Positions 16,885-24,308 of a stretch of 38,046 nucleotides of DNA are shown piece by piece. Under the pieces are notes generated by a model. That model had not been told where the DNA came from. It saw only the letters and a program-made list of their open reading frames with translations, and made no database searches. Every line of letters starts with the position of its first letter. Within the stretch, counting starts at the first letter, position 1. The translations under genes and the position numbers were made by a program. Source of the stretch: Alistipes sp. (GTDB taxonomy: Bacteria > Bacteroidota > Bacteroidia > Bacteroidales > Rikenellaceae); contig JAGBVG010000032.1 of assembly GCA_017630455.1 (NCBI GenBank), positions 1 through 38,046 of the forward strand. The letters are read 5' to 3'.

Positions 16885-17553
16885 ATGTTTCTTCGCACCA
16901 TAAATATTCTCACCCTGCTGGCCAGCATACTGCTGCTCGGCTCGCTCTCGGTGGAGATAATCTACTCCGCAGAGCTCACAACACTCTCCGAGGAGTACTC
17001 GTGGGCTATGTTTGCGGTCTGCATAATATTCATCGTCGACTTCTTCACCCTTACACTCTGCAACGAACATCCGCTGCGGTTCTTCGGGCGCAACATCCTG
17101 ATGCTTCTGCTCTCCATACCCTACCATACGATTGCCGAGGTGATGAACATAGAGCTAAACCACAACCAGCAGATGACTCTCAGCGGCGTGGTGATGCTGC
17201 GCGGCGTAATGGCACTATACATAACCCTACGATGGCTCATAGCACGCCGCACGACACGCCTACTATGGGCATATATAGCAACCGTGGCGGTATGCACCTA
17301 CTTCTCCGCACTCTTCTTCTACGAATACGAAGCACCCGTAAACAGCGCCGTAAAGAGCTTCGGCGATGCGCTATGGTGGGCAGCGATGAATATGACCACC
17401 GTAGGTGCCGACATATTCCCCGTAACAACCATTGGCAGGGTGATATGCGTGGTACTTCCTATAATAGGTATGGCTATGTTCCCAGTCTTTACGGTCTACG
17501 TAACCTCGTTATACAACTCCGAGGATGGCACGACATTTGCGAAAGAAAAGTGA
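16885..17553 (+). CDS. Potassium-channel-like membrane protein with unusual filter
   Basis: A 222-residue inner-membrane protein with about four to six spans: a hydrophobic N-terminal segment (residues 5-27), further spans near 40-60 and 70-85, then a helix, pore loop and final helix in the last 90 residues. The pore loop reads LWWAAMNMTTVGADIFPVTT (about 171-190), clearly related to the TVGYGD filter of potassium channels but with Ala-Asp where Tyr-Gly-Asp is normal. A charged voltage-sensor helix is not obvious; RWLIARRTTRLL (about 117-128) has the Arg spacing of a weak one. It diverges from umuC. Selectivity for K+ is uncertain given the changed filter. A lipoprotein gene follows 19 nt downstream. 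Confidence 0.75.
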   Translation: MFLRTINILTLLASILLLGSLSVEIIYSAELTTLSEEYSWAMFAVCIIFIVDFFTLTLCNEHPLRFFGRNILMLLLSIPYHTIAEVMNIELNHNQQMTLSGVVMLRGVMALYITLRWLIARRTTRLLWAYIATVAVCTYFSALFFYEYEAPVNSAVKSFGDALWWAAMNMTTVGADIFPVTTIGRVICVVLPIIGMAMFPVFTVYVTSLYNSEDGTTFAKEK

Positions 17554-17572
17554 AAACCAAAATCAGAATAAG

Positions 17573-18142
17573 ATGAAAAAGAGTCTACTTATTATTACAC
17601 TTGCTGCCGCAGCAGCGGCGATTTACGGATGCTCAGCAGAGCGTCGTTGGGGAGATAAGGAGCGCAAGGAGCTTCGTCAGGAGATACGCGCCTACCGCGA
17701 TATGGCATACCTCGACAACCTTGCAGAGTTGGAGTTTGATATGTTCTCGGGGAATGTTGTCGAGGCCATCGAGATCGACTATCCAGTCTATACCACATTT
17801 GTGGAGCTTCCGGGTCGCGGTGACACCGTGGAGGTATACGTGGTATCAACTATCGTCGAGGAGCTGAAGGCAAATCCTCACAATATGCGCAACATATTTC
17901 CATACCCTATGCTTGTCGAAGAGGGGATACTTCCTCCCAACCTTAACCACCAAGCACAGCGAGCCTTCTACGACTGTCTGTCACACCGCGTGAAACAGTA
18001 TTATCCCTCGACACTATCGTTCTTCGAGGCAATAGTGGATAGCCCCACAACGCCTCCAGCTATCACCAATATACAGCTCTCCTGCGCTGCCGACCTCTTC
18101 GACTGGGGTGTGGAGGTAGATGAGACTATTGTGATCGACTAA
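17573..18142 (+). CDS. Small predicted lipoprotein of unknown function
   Basis: A 189-residue protein. The ATG at 17573 is preferred over an in-frame one at 17525 because it gives a clean lipoprotein signal: MKKSLLIITL, an alanine run, then IYGC with Cys20. The earlier ATG would overlap the channel gene. The mature part is acidic and mixed alpha/beta with no family I recognise; segments such as YPVYTTFVELPGRGDTVEVY and YYPSTLSFFEAIVDS suggest a compact folded domain. It lies 19 nt after the channel gene and is probably co-transcribed with it. A terminator follows at 18190-18217. Confidence 0.72.
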   Translation: MKKSLLIITLAAAAAAIYGCSAERRWGDKERKELRQEIRAYRDMAYLDNLAELEFDMFSGNVVEAIEIDYPVYTTFVELPGRGDTVEVYVVSTIVEELKANPHNMRNIFPYPMLVEEGILPPNLNHQAQRAFYDCLSHRVKQYYPSTLSFFEAIVDSPTTPPAITNIQLSCAADLFDWGVEVDETIVID

Positions 18143-18189
18143 ACAGAACCAACAACCTCCATTGATAGTTAAGTATAAAGTTTGTGACC

Positions 18190-18217
18190 AGAGGGATAAG
18201 TTTCGGCCTATCCCTCT
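18190..18217 (+). terminator. Hairpin terminator after the small lipoprotein
   Basis: AGAGGGATA (18190-18198) pairs perfectly with TATCCCTCT (18209-18217) around a 10-nt loop. Only a weak T-rich tail follows. Confidence 0.65.
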
Positions 18218-18224
18218 AATCCTA

Positions 18225-18256
18225 TTTGCAGAATTGAAATAAAATTCTTAATTTTG
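18225..18256 (+). promoter_or_regulatory. Promoter of mscL
   Basis: TTTG at 18225-18228, exactly 20 nt, then TAATTTTG at 18249-18256. Both match the Bacteroidetes consensus; leader of about 40 nt. Confidence 0.75.
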
Positions 18257-18298
18257 TGCTACAGCACAGAAAATTCATAACTTAAAATAACAAATTCT

Positions 18299-18790
18299 AT
18301 GGGACTACTACAAGAGTTTAAAACCTTTGCCCTTAAGGGTAATGTTGTCGATATGGCTGTCGGTGTTATCATCGGTGGTGCATTTGGCAAGATTGTCACA
18401 TCGTTGGTAAACGATATCATTATGCCACCTATCGGCGTTCTGCTTGGCAATAAAAACTTCTCGGATCTCGCCATCACACTCAAGTCGGCACAGCCTGAGG
18501 TTCTCAACGACGCCGGCGAGATTATCCAGCCTGCAGTTGCTGAGGTGCTTTGGAAGTATGGCTCATTCTTGCAGGTAACAATCGACTTCCTGATTATCGC
18601 TGTCAGCGTATTTGCGATGATTAAGATCATCAACAAACTCTCATCATTGCGTCAGAAAGAGGAGGAGGCTGCAGCAGCGGCACCAGCTCCAGAACCAGAA
18701 CCAGCTCCAGCTCCAGAACCAGAACCAGAACCTACAAAGGAGGAGCTTCTTCTTGCCGAGATTCGTGATATATTGAAGGAGAAAAAGTAA
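18299..18790 (+). CDS. mscL: Large-conductance mechanosensitive channel MscL
   Basis: Homopentameric inner-membrane valve that opens under membrane tension and releases solutes during hypo-osmotic shock. The amphipathic N-terminus and first helix ([20 protein letters not shown], then [20 protein letters not shown]) are unmistakable; the second helix is at about 90-115 ([20 protein letters not shown]) and a cytoplasmic helix ([18 protein letters not shown]) ends the protein. At 163 residues it is about 25 longer than E. coli MscL; the difference is an Ala/Pro/Glu linker at about 121-145 encoded by a hexanucleotide repeat (18683-18730). It has its own promoter and is flanked by terminators, so it is a single-gene unit. 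Confidence 0.96.
   Translation: MGLLQEFKTFALKGNVVDMAVGVIIGGAFGKIVTSLVNDIIMPPIGVLLGNKNFSDLAITLKSAQPEVLNDAGEIIQPAVAEVLWKYGSFLQVTIDFLIIAVSVFAMIKIINKLSSLRQKEEEAAAAAPAPEPEPAPAPEPEPEPTKEELLLAEIRDILKEKK
18683..18730 (+). repeat. Hexanucleotide microsatellite inside mscL
   Basis: Eight tandem 6-nt units, each CCAGAA or CCAGCT, encoding alternating Pro-Glu and Pro-Ala dipeptides. The repeat is in frame, so gain or loss of units would change linker length without breaking the gene. Confidence 0.9.
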
Positions 18791-18816
18791 GAAGCCGTCT
18801 AACAAGGCTGCTTTTT
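18789..18816 (+). terminator. Probable terminator immediately after mscL
   Basis: AAGAAGCC and GGCTGCTT pair with one mismatch around a 9-nt loop; TTT follows. The left arm includes the stop codon's flank. It is weaker than the hairpin at 18862-18906. Confidence 0.5.
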
Positions 18817-18861
18817 CGAGCTGCGCAGGCCTAAAATCAACTCTTGTTATACAGCTTCTTC

Positions 18862-18906
18862 AAAAATGAGAGGGTATCCACAAATATATTGGACACCCTC
18901 TTTTTT
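18862..18906. terminator. Bidirectional terminator between mscL and ybaK
   Basis: An 11-bp stem with one mismatch (18869-18879 against 18891-18901), 11-nt loop, AAAAA before and TTTTTT after, between two convergent genes. The stem is nearly the same sequence as the one at 33462-33516. Confidence 0.88.
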
Positions 18907-18941
18907 ATTATTTGTGTATCATTTTCGCAAGGACAAATAAT

Positions 18942-19433
18942 CTATGCCCCATCTGCCACAACCTCCGCAACCGTGGCCTTGACAAACTCCACGAGCGACT
19001 GCGGTGCAATGGCGATTTGCAAACCTCTGACTCCCGCACTTATATATATACGCTCGAAATCGAGAGCCGTAGAGTGTATGAATACCGGAAATGGCTTCTT
19101 GAGGCCTATCGGCGAGCAACCACCACGAATGTAACCCGTGGTGGAGAGTAGCTCCTTCATAGGTATAAGATCACACTTCTTATTTCCCGACACACGCGCT
19201 GCAGCCTTCAGATCCACCTCCTTATCGCCAGGAATAACACACACGAAGTGCCCCGTCTTATCGCCCTTAAGAACAAGGGTTTTAAATACCGTTGCTATAT
19301 CCTCGCCAAGCTCCTCGGCAACGTGCGTAGCCGCAAGGTTATCCTCATCGACGGTATATGGTATGAGTTCGTAAGCGATCTTAGCCCTATCGAGGAGGCG
19401 CGCCGCGTTGGTCTTTTCTATCTTCTTTGCCAT
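18942..19433 (-). CDS. ybaK: YbaK-type aminoacyl-tRNA deacylase
   Basis: Trans-editing enzyme that hydrolyses mischarged tRNA, in E. coli Cys-tRNA(Pro). Starting at the ATG at 19433 gives 163 residues, the usual length; the frame continues upstream, but that part lies across the promoter. Family hallmarks are VFKTLVLKGDKTGHFVCVIPG-like core strands (residues about 49-70, with the conserved Lys), a lysine-rich helix KEVDLKAAARVSGNKK, and GYIRGGCSPIGLKK near 118-131. It diverges from a short-chain dehydrogenase gene with a 53-nt gap holding both promoters. Exact amino-acid specificity (Cys or another) is not readable. Confidence 0.92.
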   Translation of the reverse strand: MAKKIEKTNAARLLDRAKIAYELIPYTVDEDNLAATHVAEELGEDIATVFKTLVLKGDKTGHFVCVIPGDKEVDLKAAARVSGNKKCDLIPMKELLSTTGYIRGGCSPIGLKKPFPVFIHSTALDFERIYISAGVRGLQIAIAPQSLVEFVKATVAEVVADGA

Positions 19434-19447
19434 AGATGGTATTGATA

Positions 19448-19482
19448 TTTGGTGTAAAGATAGAAAAAAATCACTACCTTTG
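19448..19482 (+). promoter_or_regulatory. Promoter of the short-chain dehydrogenase, giving a nearly leaderless transcript
   Basis: TTTG at 19448-19451, 23 nt, then TACCTTTG at 19475-19482. The start codon at 19487 is only 4 nt after the -7 element, where transcription itself should begin. Confidence 0.6.
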
Positions 19483-19485
19483 CAA
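19455..19485 (-). promoter_or_regulatory. Promoter of ybaK
   Basis: On the minus strand, TTG (19485-19483), 20 nt, then TATCTTTA (19462-19455), one mismatch to consensus. It overlaps the opposing promoter at 19448-19482. Confidence 0.65.
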
Positions 19486-19486
19486 T

Positions 19487-20281
19487 ATGAGTTACGCATT
19501 AATAACAGGAGCTTCGTCGGGTATAGGACGTTGCTACGCCCGCGAGATGGCATCGCGAAGCTATAACATCATAGCCATAAGCAACCAGCAGGAGATACTC
19601 AGCGAGGTGGCAACGGAGCTTGCGGCAGAGTTTGGAGTAGAGGTTGTTACGATGTTCTGCGACCTTGCACAGAGCGACGCCGCAAAACAGATATACGACC
19701 GCTGCAAGAGCGAGGGCCTCGATGTGGAGATAGTGATATGCAATGCCGGAATGTTACTCTTCTCGACACTCATAAGAACCCAGCCAGAGAGGCTGCAGAC
19801 CATCATTAACCTCCACTGCACGACCACAACACTCCTATGTCGCTACTTCGGCGAGGAGATGAAGCTTCGAGGTCGAGGCCGCATACTCATAATGTCATCT
19901 TCGACAGCGTGGCTCCCCTACCCCACAATCTCACACTATGCCGCCACGAAGGCCTACCTCAAGAGCTTCGCGTCGTCGCTATGGTATGAGCTGCACAGCT
20001 ACGGCATAAGTGTCACAGCTGTATTTCCTGGCGCGGTGGATACGCCATTCTACAACCTCAGCGACAAGCTTCGCAAAACGTTCCGAATCCTCGGAGTGAT
20101 GATGAGTGCCGAGAGTATCGCCAAGCGCGGCGTGAGGGCTATGCTTCGTGGCCGCAGAAGAGTGACTCCGGGACTCTTCACCAAGATCGTTGTGGGCGTA
20201 TGTGCCATACTTCCAGCGCGTATTCTCGATTTTTTCATCCGCATCATACCACCCGTTAAGCGACTACTTGAGAGGGTGTAA
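19487..20281 (+). CDS. Short-chain dehydrogenase/reductase
   Basis: A 264-residue NAD(P)-dependent oxidoreductase of the short-chain family. The start at 19487 places the cofactor motif ALITGASSGIGRCYAREMAS at residues 4-23. The NAG motif (VICNAGMLLFS) and the catalytic Ser-Tyr-Lys set (SSSTAWLPYPTISHYAATKAYLKSF, written here in two parts: SSS...ISHYAATK) are intact. The C-terminus has a hydrophobic helix (KIVVGVCAILPARILDFFIRI), suggesting membrane attachment, as seen in SDR members acting on lipids or steroids; the substrate is not known. Codons and context are ordinary. The gene ends at a bidirectional terminator shared with the phosphate transporter. Confidence 0.87.
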   Translation: MSYALITGASSGIGRCYAREMASRSYNIIAISNQQEILSEVATELAAEFGVEVVTMFCDLAQSDAAKQIYDRCKSEGLDVEIVICNAGMLLFSTLIRTQPERLQTIINLHCTTTTLLCRYFGEEMKLRGRGRILIMSSSTAWLPYPTISHYAATKAYLKSFASSLWYELHSYGISVTAVFPGAVDTPFYNLSDKLRKTFRILGVMMSAESIAKRGVRAMLRGRRRVTPGLFTKIVVGVCAILPARILDFFIRIIPPVKRLLERV

Positions 20282-20309
20282 CGCCACATACGTAACAGAT
20301 TCATCCATA

Positions 20310-20349
20310 GAAAATGGGCTACCCAACCTCGGTTAGGCAGCCCATTTTC
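20310..20349. terminator. Bidirectional terminator between the dehydrogenase and the phosphate transporter
   Basis: An 11-bp perfect stem GAAAATGGGCT/AGCCCATTTTC (20310-20320, 20339-20349) capped by an inner AACC/GGTT hairpin, between convergent genes. Confidence 0.85.
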
Positions 20350-20367
20350 ATATAGTCGCATCGCAGA

Positions 20368-22578
20368 TTAATGCACAAAATGCTCCAAAGACTTCATAAT
20401 ATTTCGAGAGTGAAGAACCATAGTCTTTGTCTCGGTGAGAATATTGAAGAAGAGCATATTTGCCGATGACGAGCCACCAGTGTCGCGAAGACGACGCAAC
20501 TGGTTCTGCATAACCTCATCAATAAGGTCAAACATCTCGTCACGCATATTGAGAACCCTCTCCATACTATCGAATGATCGTGTGCGAAGCATATTGTTAA
20601 TCTCGCCAAAGATCTCCTCCACACGGTCGTTGATACGCTTAAGATCGTAGACCTGCTCCTTCGAAAGACCTGTATGGTTGTTATCCACGTGCTTGTAGCA
20701 AGGACGTGTGATGTGGAGAAGAGCCTTGCTGGTCTCCGAAATGTAGTCGACAACCTGCACATAGTAGTGACCAGTATTCACATCGCTATCCTGGAGGTTA
20801 CGCAGCAGCGGAAGAAGCTCATACTTCTGCTGGCGTGTAGAGTGGTAGAAATCCTCAGCCTCGCGAACCATATCTCGAAGTACCTTGCGATTCTCCTTGA
20901 ACACCGCAACGATGGTACGGTCATAAATCATCGTAACCTTCTCCATCGAAGCACAAACGTGCTCTGTATAGGTGATGAGTGCCTCCTCAGGGCTCTGCTT
21001 GAGGGCATCGCCGATCTTCGCAACAGCCGACTCCTCGACCTTCTCCTCCTCCTTCTTACCCGATACATTGCTCTTGATGATAAGACCTACGCAGAGGAGC
21101 GTAACACCAATAATGGCTACCTGACCACCATAGACCAGTGCAAGGGTAACGGCAAGGGCGATGATAAATCCACCCACAGCAGTGACAAACCAACCCATAA
21201 TCACAGTCGTAACGCCTGTGATACGGTAAACAGCCGACTCGCGACCCCAAGCTCTATCCGCAAGCGAAGTACCCATAGAGACCATAAATACAACATAGGT
21301 GGTAGAGAGTGGCAACTTGAGCTGCGTACCGATAGAGATAAGGATTGCCGCAGCAGTAAGGTTCACAGTAGCACGGATAAGGTCGTAGTTTACATCGCCG
21401 CGCTCCTCGGCAGGAAGCTGCTCGAAACGAGAGTCTATCCAACTAATAACACGCTTAGGCGTGATGGCCTGTATAGCGTCGTTCAAGGCACGCGCACCAC
21501 GCACGATACCTCGCGATGCAACGGTTGCCTCGCTATTTGTTGGTGCCTCCTCACTCTGTGACGAGAGTTTACGCTCAGTCTCGATAACGCGCATCGCCTT
21601 CTTAGAGGTGAAGAGCGTGACGACCATAACCAATCCCGCAGCACACATAATCCAGAAGTTTGCCTGCGTAGGATTGGAGAGCGCAGCCATAGAGGTAGGA
21701 GCCTCGCCTGCCGCCTGAGCAATCATATATGAGTCGTAGCCAGCGTATGGCACACCGATAAAGTTTACAAGGTCGTTACCCGCGAATGCCAAGGCCAACG
21801 AGAATGTGCCGGCAAGGATCGAGACACGCAGGATATTGACGTTAAAACGCTGTAAAATCCACAACAACACTGAGCTACCAGTCCAAAGGATAAGCAGACT
21901 TATAGAGGTATTTTCGTTGACATATTCGGTAATTTCCGCAGGAATAAGGCCCGAGCTCTTGAGACCCTTGAAGACTGTAAAGTAGATGATACCCGCAACA
22001 GTGATACCGCACCACAACGCACCGTAGCGGCTGAAAATCTTGCTATAGCGGAATGAGAATATGATACGCGAAATGTACATCAAGAGGTGTCCCGAGAAGA
22101 ATGCCAACACTACCGAGAGCAAGATACCCGACACAATGGCAAGGGCATTTCCTGAGTTGATAAACTCACCGAGACTCGCCGTTGTAGTGCCACTCCATAT
22201 ATTATATAGAGCGAGGGCCATTGCCGAGCCGAGCAAGCCAAAGACAAGCGACACGGTGGTGGAGGTTGGCAAGCCGAGCGAGTTGTAGATATCCAAGAGG
22301 ATGATGTTCGAGAGCATCATACCGAGGAAGAGAATCATAATCTCTTGGTATGAGAACATCGCAGGATAGAAGACGCCGCTACGCGCCACATCCATCATAC
22401 CGCTCGATGTCATAACACCGACCATAACACCAATACCTGCTACCGCAAGAATGACATTTTTCTTGGCCACCTTGGAACCAAAGGCCGAGTTCAGGAAGTT
22501 AACTGCATCGTTGGAAACTCCGACGATGATACCCATAACCGCAAGAAGTGCAAGGGTAATAACAATAAATAGATCCAT
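20368..22578 (-). CDS. PiT-family inorganic phosphate transporter with PhoU-like C-terminus
   Basis: Low-affinity phosphate:cation symporter of the inner membrane. The 736-residue protein carries the two PHO4 repeats: GVSNDAVNFLNSAFGSKVA near residue 21 and LSTTYVVFMVSMGTSLADRA near 425, with about twelve spans between and around them. A cytoplasmic region (about 330-390) separates the halves. After a last membrane span near 485-505, residues 520-735 are helical and charged (for example EEALITYTEHVCASMEKVTM and NDRVEEIFGEINNMLRTRSF), resembling PhoU-type regulatory helices; this fused form is common in Bacteroidetes. The upstream region holds an 11-nt-periodic repeat (22616-22633) that could couple it to phosphate control. 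Confidence 0.92.
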   Translation of the reverse strand: MDLFIVITLALLAVMGIIVGVSNDAVNFLNSAFGSKVAKKNVILAVAGIGVMVGVMTSSGMMDVARSGVFYPAMFSYQEIMILFLGMMLSNIILLDIYNSLGLPTSTTVSLVFGLLGSAMALALYNIWSGTTTASLGEFINSGNALAIVSGILLSVVLAFFSGHLLMYISRIIFSFRYSKIFSRYGALWCGITVAGIIYFTVFKGLKSSGLIPAEITEYVNENTSISLLILWTGSSVLLWILQRFNVNILRVSILAGTFSLALAFAGNDLVNFIGVPYAGYDSYMIAQAAGEAPTSMAALSNPTQANFWIMCAAGLVMVVTLFTSKKAMRVIETERKLSSQSEEAPTNSEATVASRGIVRGARALNDAIQAITPKRVISWIDSRFEQLPAEERGDVNYDLIRATVNLTAAAILISIGTQLKLPLSTTYVVFMVSMGTSLADRAWGRESAVYRITGVTTVIMGWFVTAVGGFIIALAVTLALVYGGQVAIIGVTLLCVGLIIKSNVSGKKEEEKVEESAVAKIGDALKQSPEEALITYTEHVCASMEKVTMIYDRTIVAVFKENRKVLRDMVREAEDFYHSTRQQKYELLPLLRNLQDSDVNTGHYYVQVVDYISETSKALLHITRPCYKHVDNNHTGLSKEQVYDLKRINDRVEEIFGEINNMLRTRSFDSMERVLNMRDEMFDLIDEVMQNQLRRLRDTGGSSSANMLFFNILTETKTMVLHSRNIMKSLEHFVH

Positions 22579-22598
22579 AAAAATTCAATTATTCCACA

Positions 22599-22633
22599 CA
22601 AAAATAGAAAAAAAATGTTACAAAATTGTTACA
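22599..22633 (-). promoter_or_regulatory. Candidate promoter and Pho-box-like repeat upstream of the phosphate transporter
   Basis: On the minus strand a TATTTTTG -7 element (22606-22599) is preceded by two TGTAACA units at 22633-22627 and 22622-22616, spaced exactly 11 nt apart. There is no good TTG element at the normal distance, which would fit a promoter needing an activator. The spacing is that of known Pho boxes; the assignment is inference. Confidence 0.45.
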
Positions 22634-22694
22634 AAACCATTAAGAGAGCGTAACAACATTGAAACAATTTCCCATTTTGCAGCAGCACATGCCG

Positions 22695-23354
22695 TTACTT
22701 CTGTCTGTCGAAAAGGATAAAGCCGATGCTGATTCCCGCCTTGTTGGGCAGCCACTCGGCCGACATATTAAACGGATCGGGGTGGAGCGGCTGGCGGTCC
22801 TCGGGACGATGAGGATACATATCTATCTCGCCATCCATCGAGTAACCATTATAGTAGCTGTGCATAAAGCTGAAGCCCACAAAGGCATCGAGCATCCAGC
22901 GGCGTGCAAAACGCCACTCATAGCCCACCACAGCACCAAACATAAATCCGAAGCCCTTGCAGTAGCGATTCTGAAATACGATATCGCCCTTCACAAGCAT
23001 CGGCTTCGACATCTTGAATCCCATCATACCGCCATTAGCACCTACATACAACCCCTTGGTTTTGGACGAGATGTAGTAGCGATATTCATTCAGGAATATT
23101 CCGAAGTGGAAAGGATGTCCAGAAATAGATTGCCACGGAGAGTAGACCACCTCGGTTTGGAATGACGAGTGTGGTGACAGACGAAACTCCACCTGCGGAT
23201 TTATAACACCTGCAACTGCATATGCGGCATTGAGTTTCAACACCGTCTCGCTTCGTGGAGCACTCCACTGAGCATCCGAATCACCCTGCGCACGCGCCAT
23301 AAGCGGCAGTGCAAGGCTGAGAAGCAGCGACAGAATTAGTCTAACGCGAAACAT
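22695..23354 (-). CDS. DUF3575-type outer-membrane protein
   Basis: A 219-residue exported protein: signal peptide MFRVRLILSLLLSLALPLMA cleaved near ARAQG, then a mature domain rich in alternating aromatic strands (FRLSPHSSFQTEVVYSPW, EYRYYISSKTKGLYVGAN, CKGFGFMFGAVVGYEWRFA, ISIGFILFDR) that suggests a small beta-barrel. It resembles the DUF3575 family of Bacteroidetes, several members of which are encoded near fimbrial genes; none is nearby here. Its start codon lies 19 nt inside the end of fmt, so it is translationally coupled as the last gene of the znuB-lptF/G-fmt unit. Function unknown. Confidence 0.78.
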   Translation of the reverse strand: MFRVRLILSLLLSLALPLMARAQGDSDAQWSAPRSETVLKLNAAYAVAGVINPQVEFRLSPHSSFQTEVVYSPWQSISGHPFHFGIFLNEYRYYISSKTKGLYVGANGGMMGFKMSKPMLVKGDIVFQNRYCKGFGFMFGAVVGYEWRFARRWMLDAFVGFSFMHSYYNGYSMDGEIDMYPHRPEDRQPLHPDPFNMSAEWLPNKAGISIGFILFDRQK

Positions 23355-24307
23355 ACCTCCGAAACATCACGCCAGCCAAGCAACAACTCCTTGATAGCCA
23401 TACGACGCTTACCCGCCATCTGCACCTCATCGAGATAGACCCATCCGTCCGATGCAGCAACAGCAACATAGCTCTTGCCATCGCTCTTAACACTACCTGG
23501 AGCAACACGCATCTCTGCAGGCTCGATATGTGTAGCGAAGATCTTGAGCGAGCCACACTCCTCGCTGCCCTTGAAGATTGGTGACCACGCCGCAGGATAT
23601 GGCGAGAGACCACGCACGAGGTTGTGGATGCTCTCCACACTGCGAGACCAATCTATGCGACCATCCTCCTTGAAGATCTTGGGTGCGGGGCGTAACGTAC
23701 TCTCATCGACACTCATCTGCTCGCGGGTTTCATATCCACCCTCAGCAATCTTATCGACGGTACGAAGAACAAGATCCGAACCTATATACATAAGTTTATC
23801 GTAGAGCGTGCCGATATTATCCTCAGGCAGAATGTCGACCGCCTCCTGCTCGATGATAGCACCCTTGTCGATCTCGTGATTGAGGAGGAATGTCGTAACA
23901 CCTGTGCGCTTATCGCCATTGATGATAGCCCAATTTATAGGTGCAGCACCGCGATACTCCGGCAGCAACGAGGCGTGGAGATTGAATGTTCCATACTTAG
24001 GCATTGCCCAGACCACCTCCGGTAGCATACGAAACGCGATGACGATGCCCAAGTCGACATCCAACGCCTTGAGCGCAGCGAGAAACTCCTCGTCGCGGAG
24101 CTTCTCAGGCTGAAGAATCGGAAGTCCCAACTCCTTTGCCGTAAGCTTAACATCGCTCTCGTGGATCTTCTGACCACGCCCCGCAGGCTTGTCGGGTGTA
24201 GTGACTACAGCCACGATATTATATCCCTCCGCCACGAGCTTGCGCAACGATGTAGATGCAAACTCGGGTGTACCCATAAATACTATTCTCAAACTCTTAG
24301 CCTCCAT
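23336..24307 (-). CDS. fmt: Methionyl-tRNA formyltransferase
   Basis: Formylates initiator Met-tRNA with 10-formyltetrahydrofolate in the cytosol, needed for normal translation initiation. The 323-residue protein has the N-terminal RIVFMGTPEFASTSLRKL, the catalytic NLHASLLPEYRGAAPINWAI (Asn109, His111) and EIDKGAII with Asp147, matching E. coli Asn106/His108/Asp144. The C-terminal tRNA-binding domain begins near residue 210. It starts 1 nt after the stop of the lptF/G gene, and its own end overlaps the DUF3575 gene. The usual def neighbour is not in the window. Confidence 0.96.
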   Translation of the reverse strand: MEAKSLRIVFMGTPEFASTSLRKLVAEGYNIVAVVTTPDKPAGRGQKIHESDVKLTAKELGLPILQPEKLRDEEFLAALKALDVDLGIVIAFRMLPEVVWAMPKYGTFNLHASLLPEYRGAAPINWAIINGDKRTGVTTFLLNHEIDKGAIIEQEAVDILPEDNIGTLYDKLMYIGSDLVLRTVDKIAEGGYETREQMSVDESTLRPAPKIFKEDGRIDWSRSVESIHNLVRGLSPYPAAWSPIFKGSEECGSLKIFATHIEPAEMRVAPGSVKSDGKSYVAVAASDGWVYLDEVQMAGKRRMAIKELLLGWRDVSEVCFALD

Positions 24308-24308
24308 A

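Noticed and set aside
16578-17576. Long plus-strand frame spanning the umuC start and the channel gene
   Set aside because: It is out of frame with the channel and antisense to umuC; its composition is low-quality and its start lies inside umuC.
18683-18730. Regular short repeat as a possible CRISPR-like array
   Set aside because: Units are 6 nt, contiguous and in frame within mscL; no spacers exist. No CRISPR array was seen anywhere in the window.
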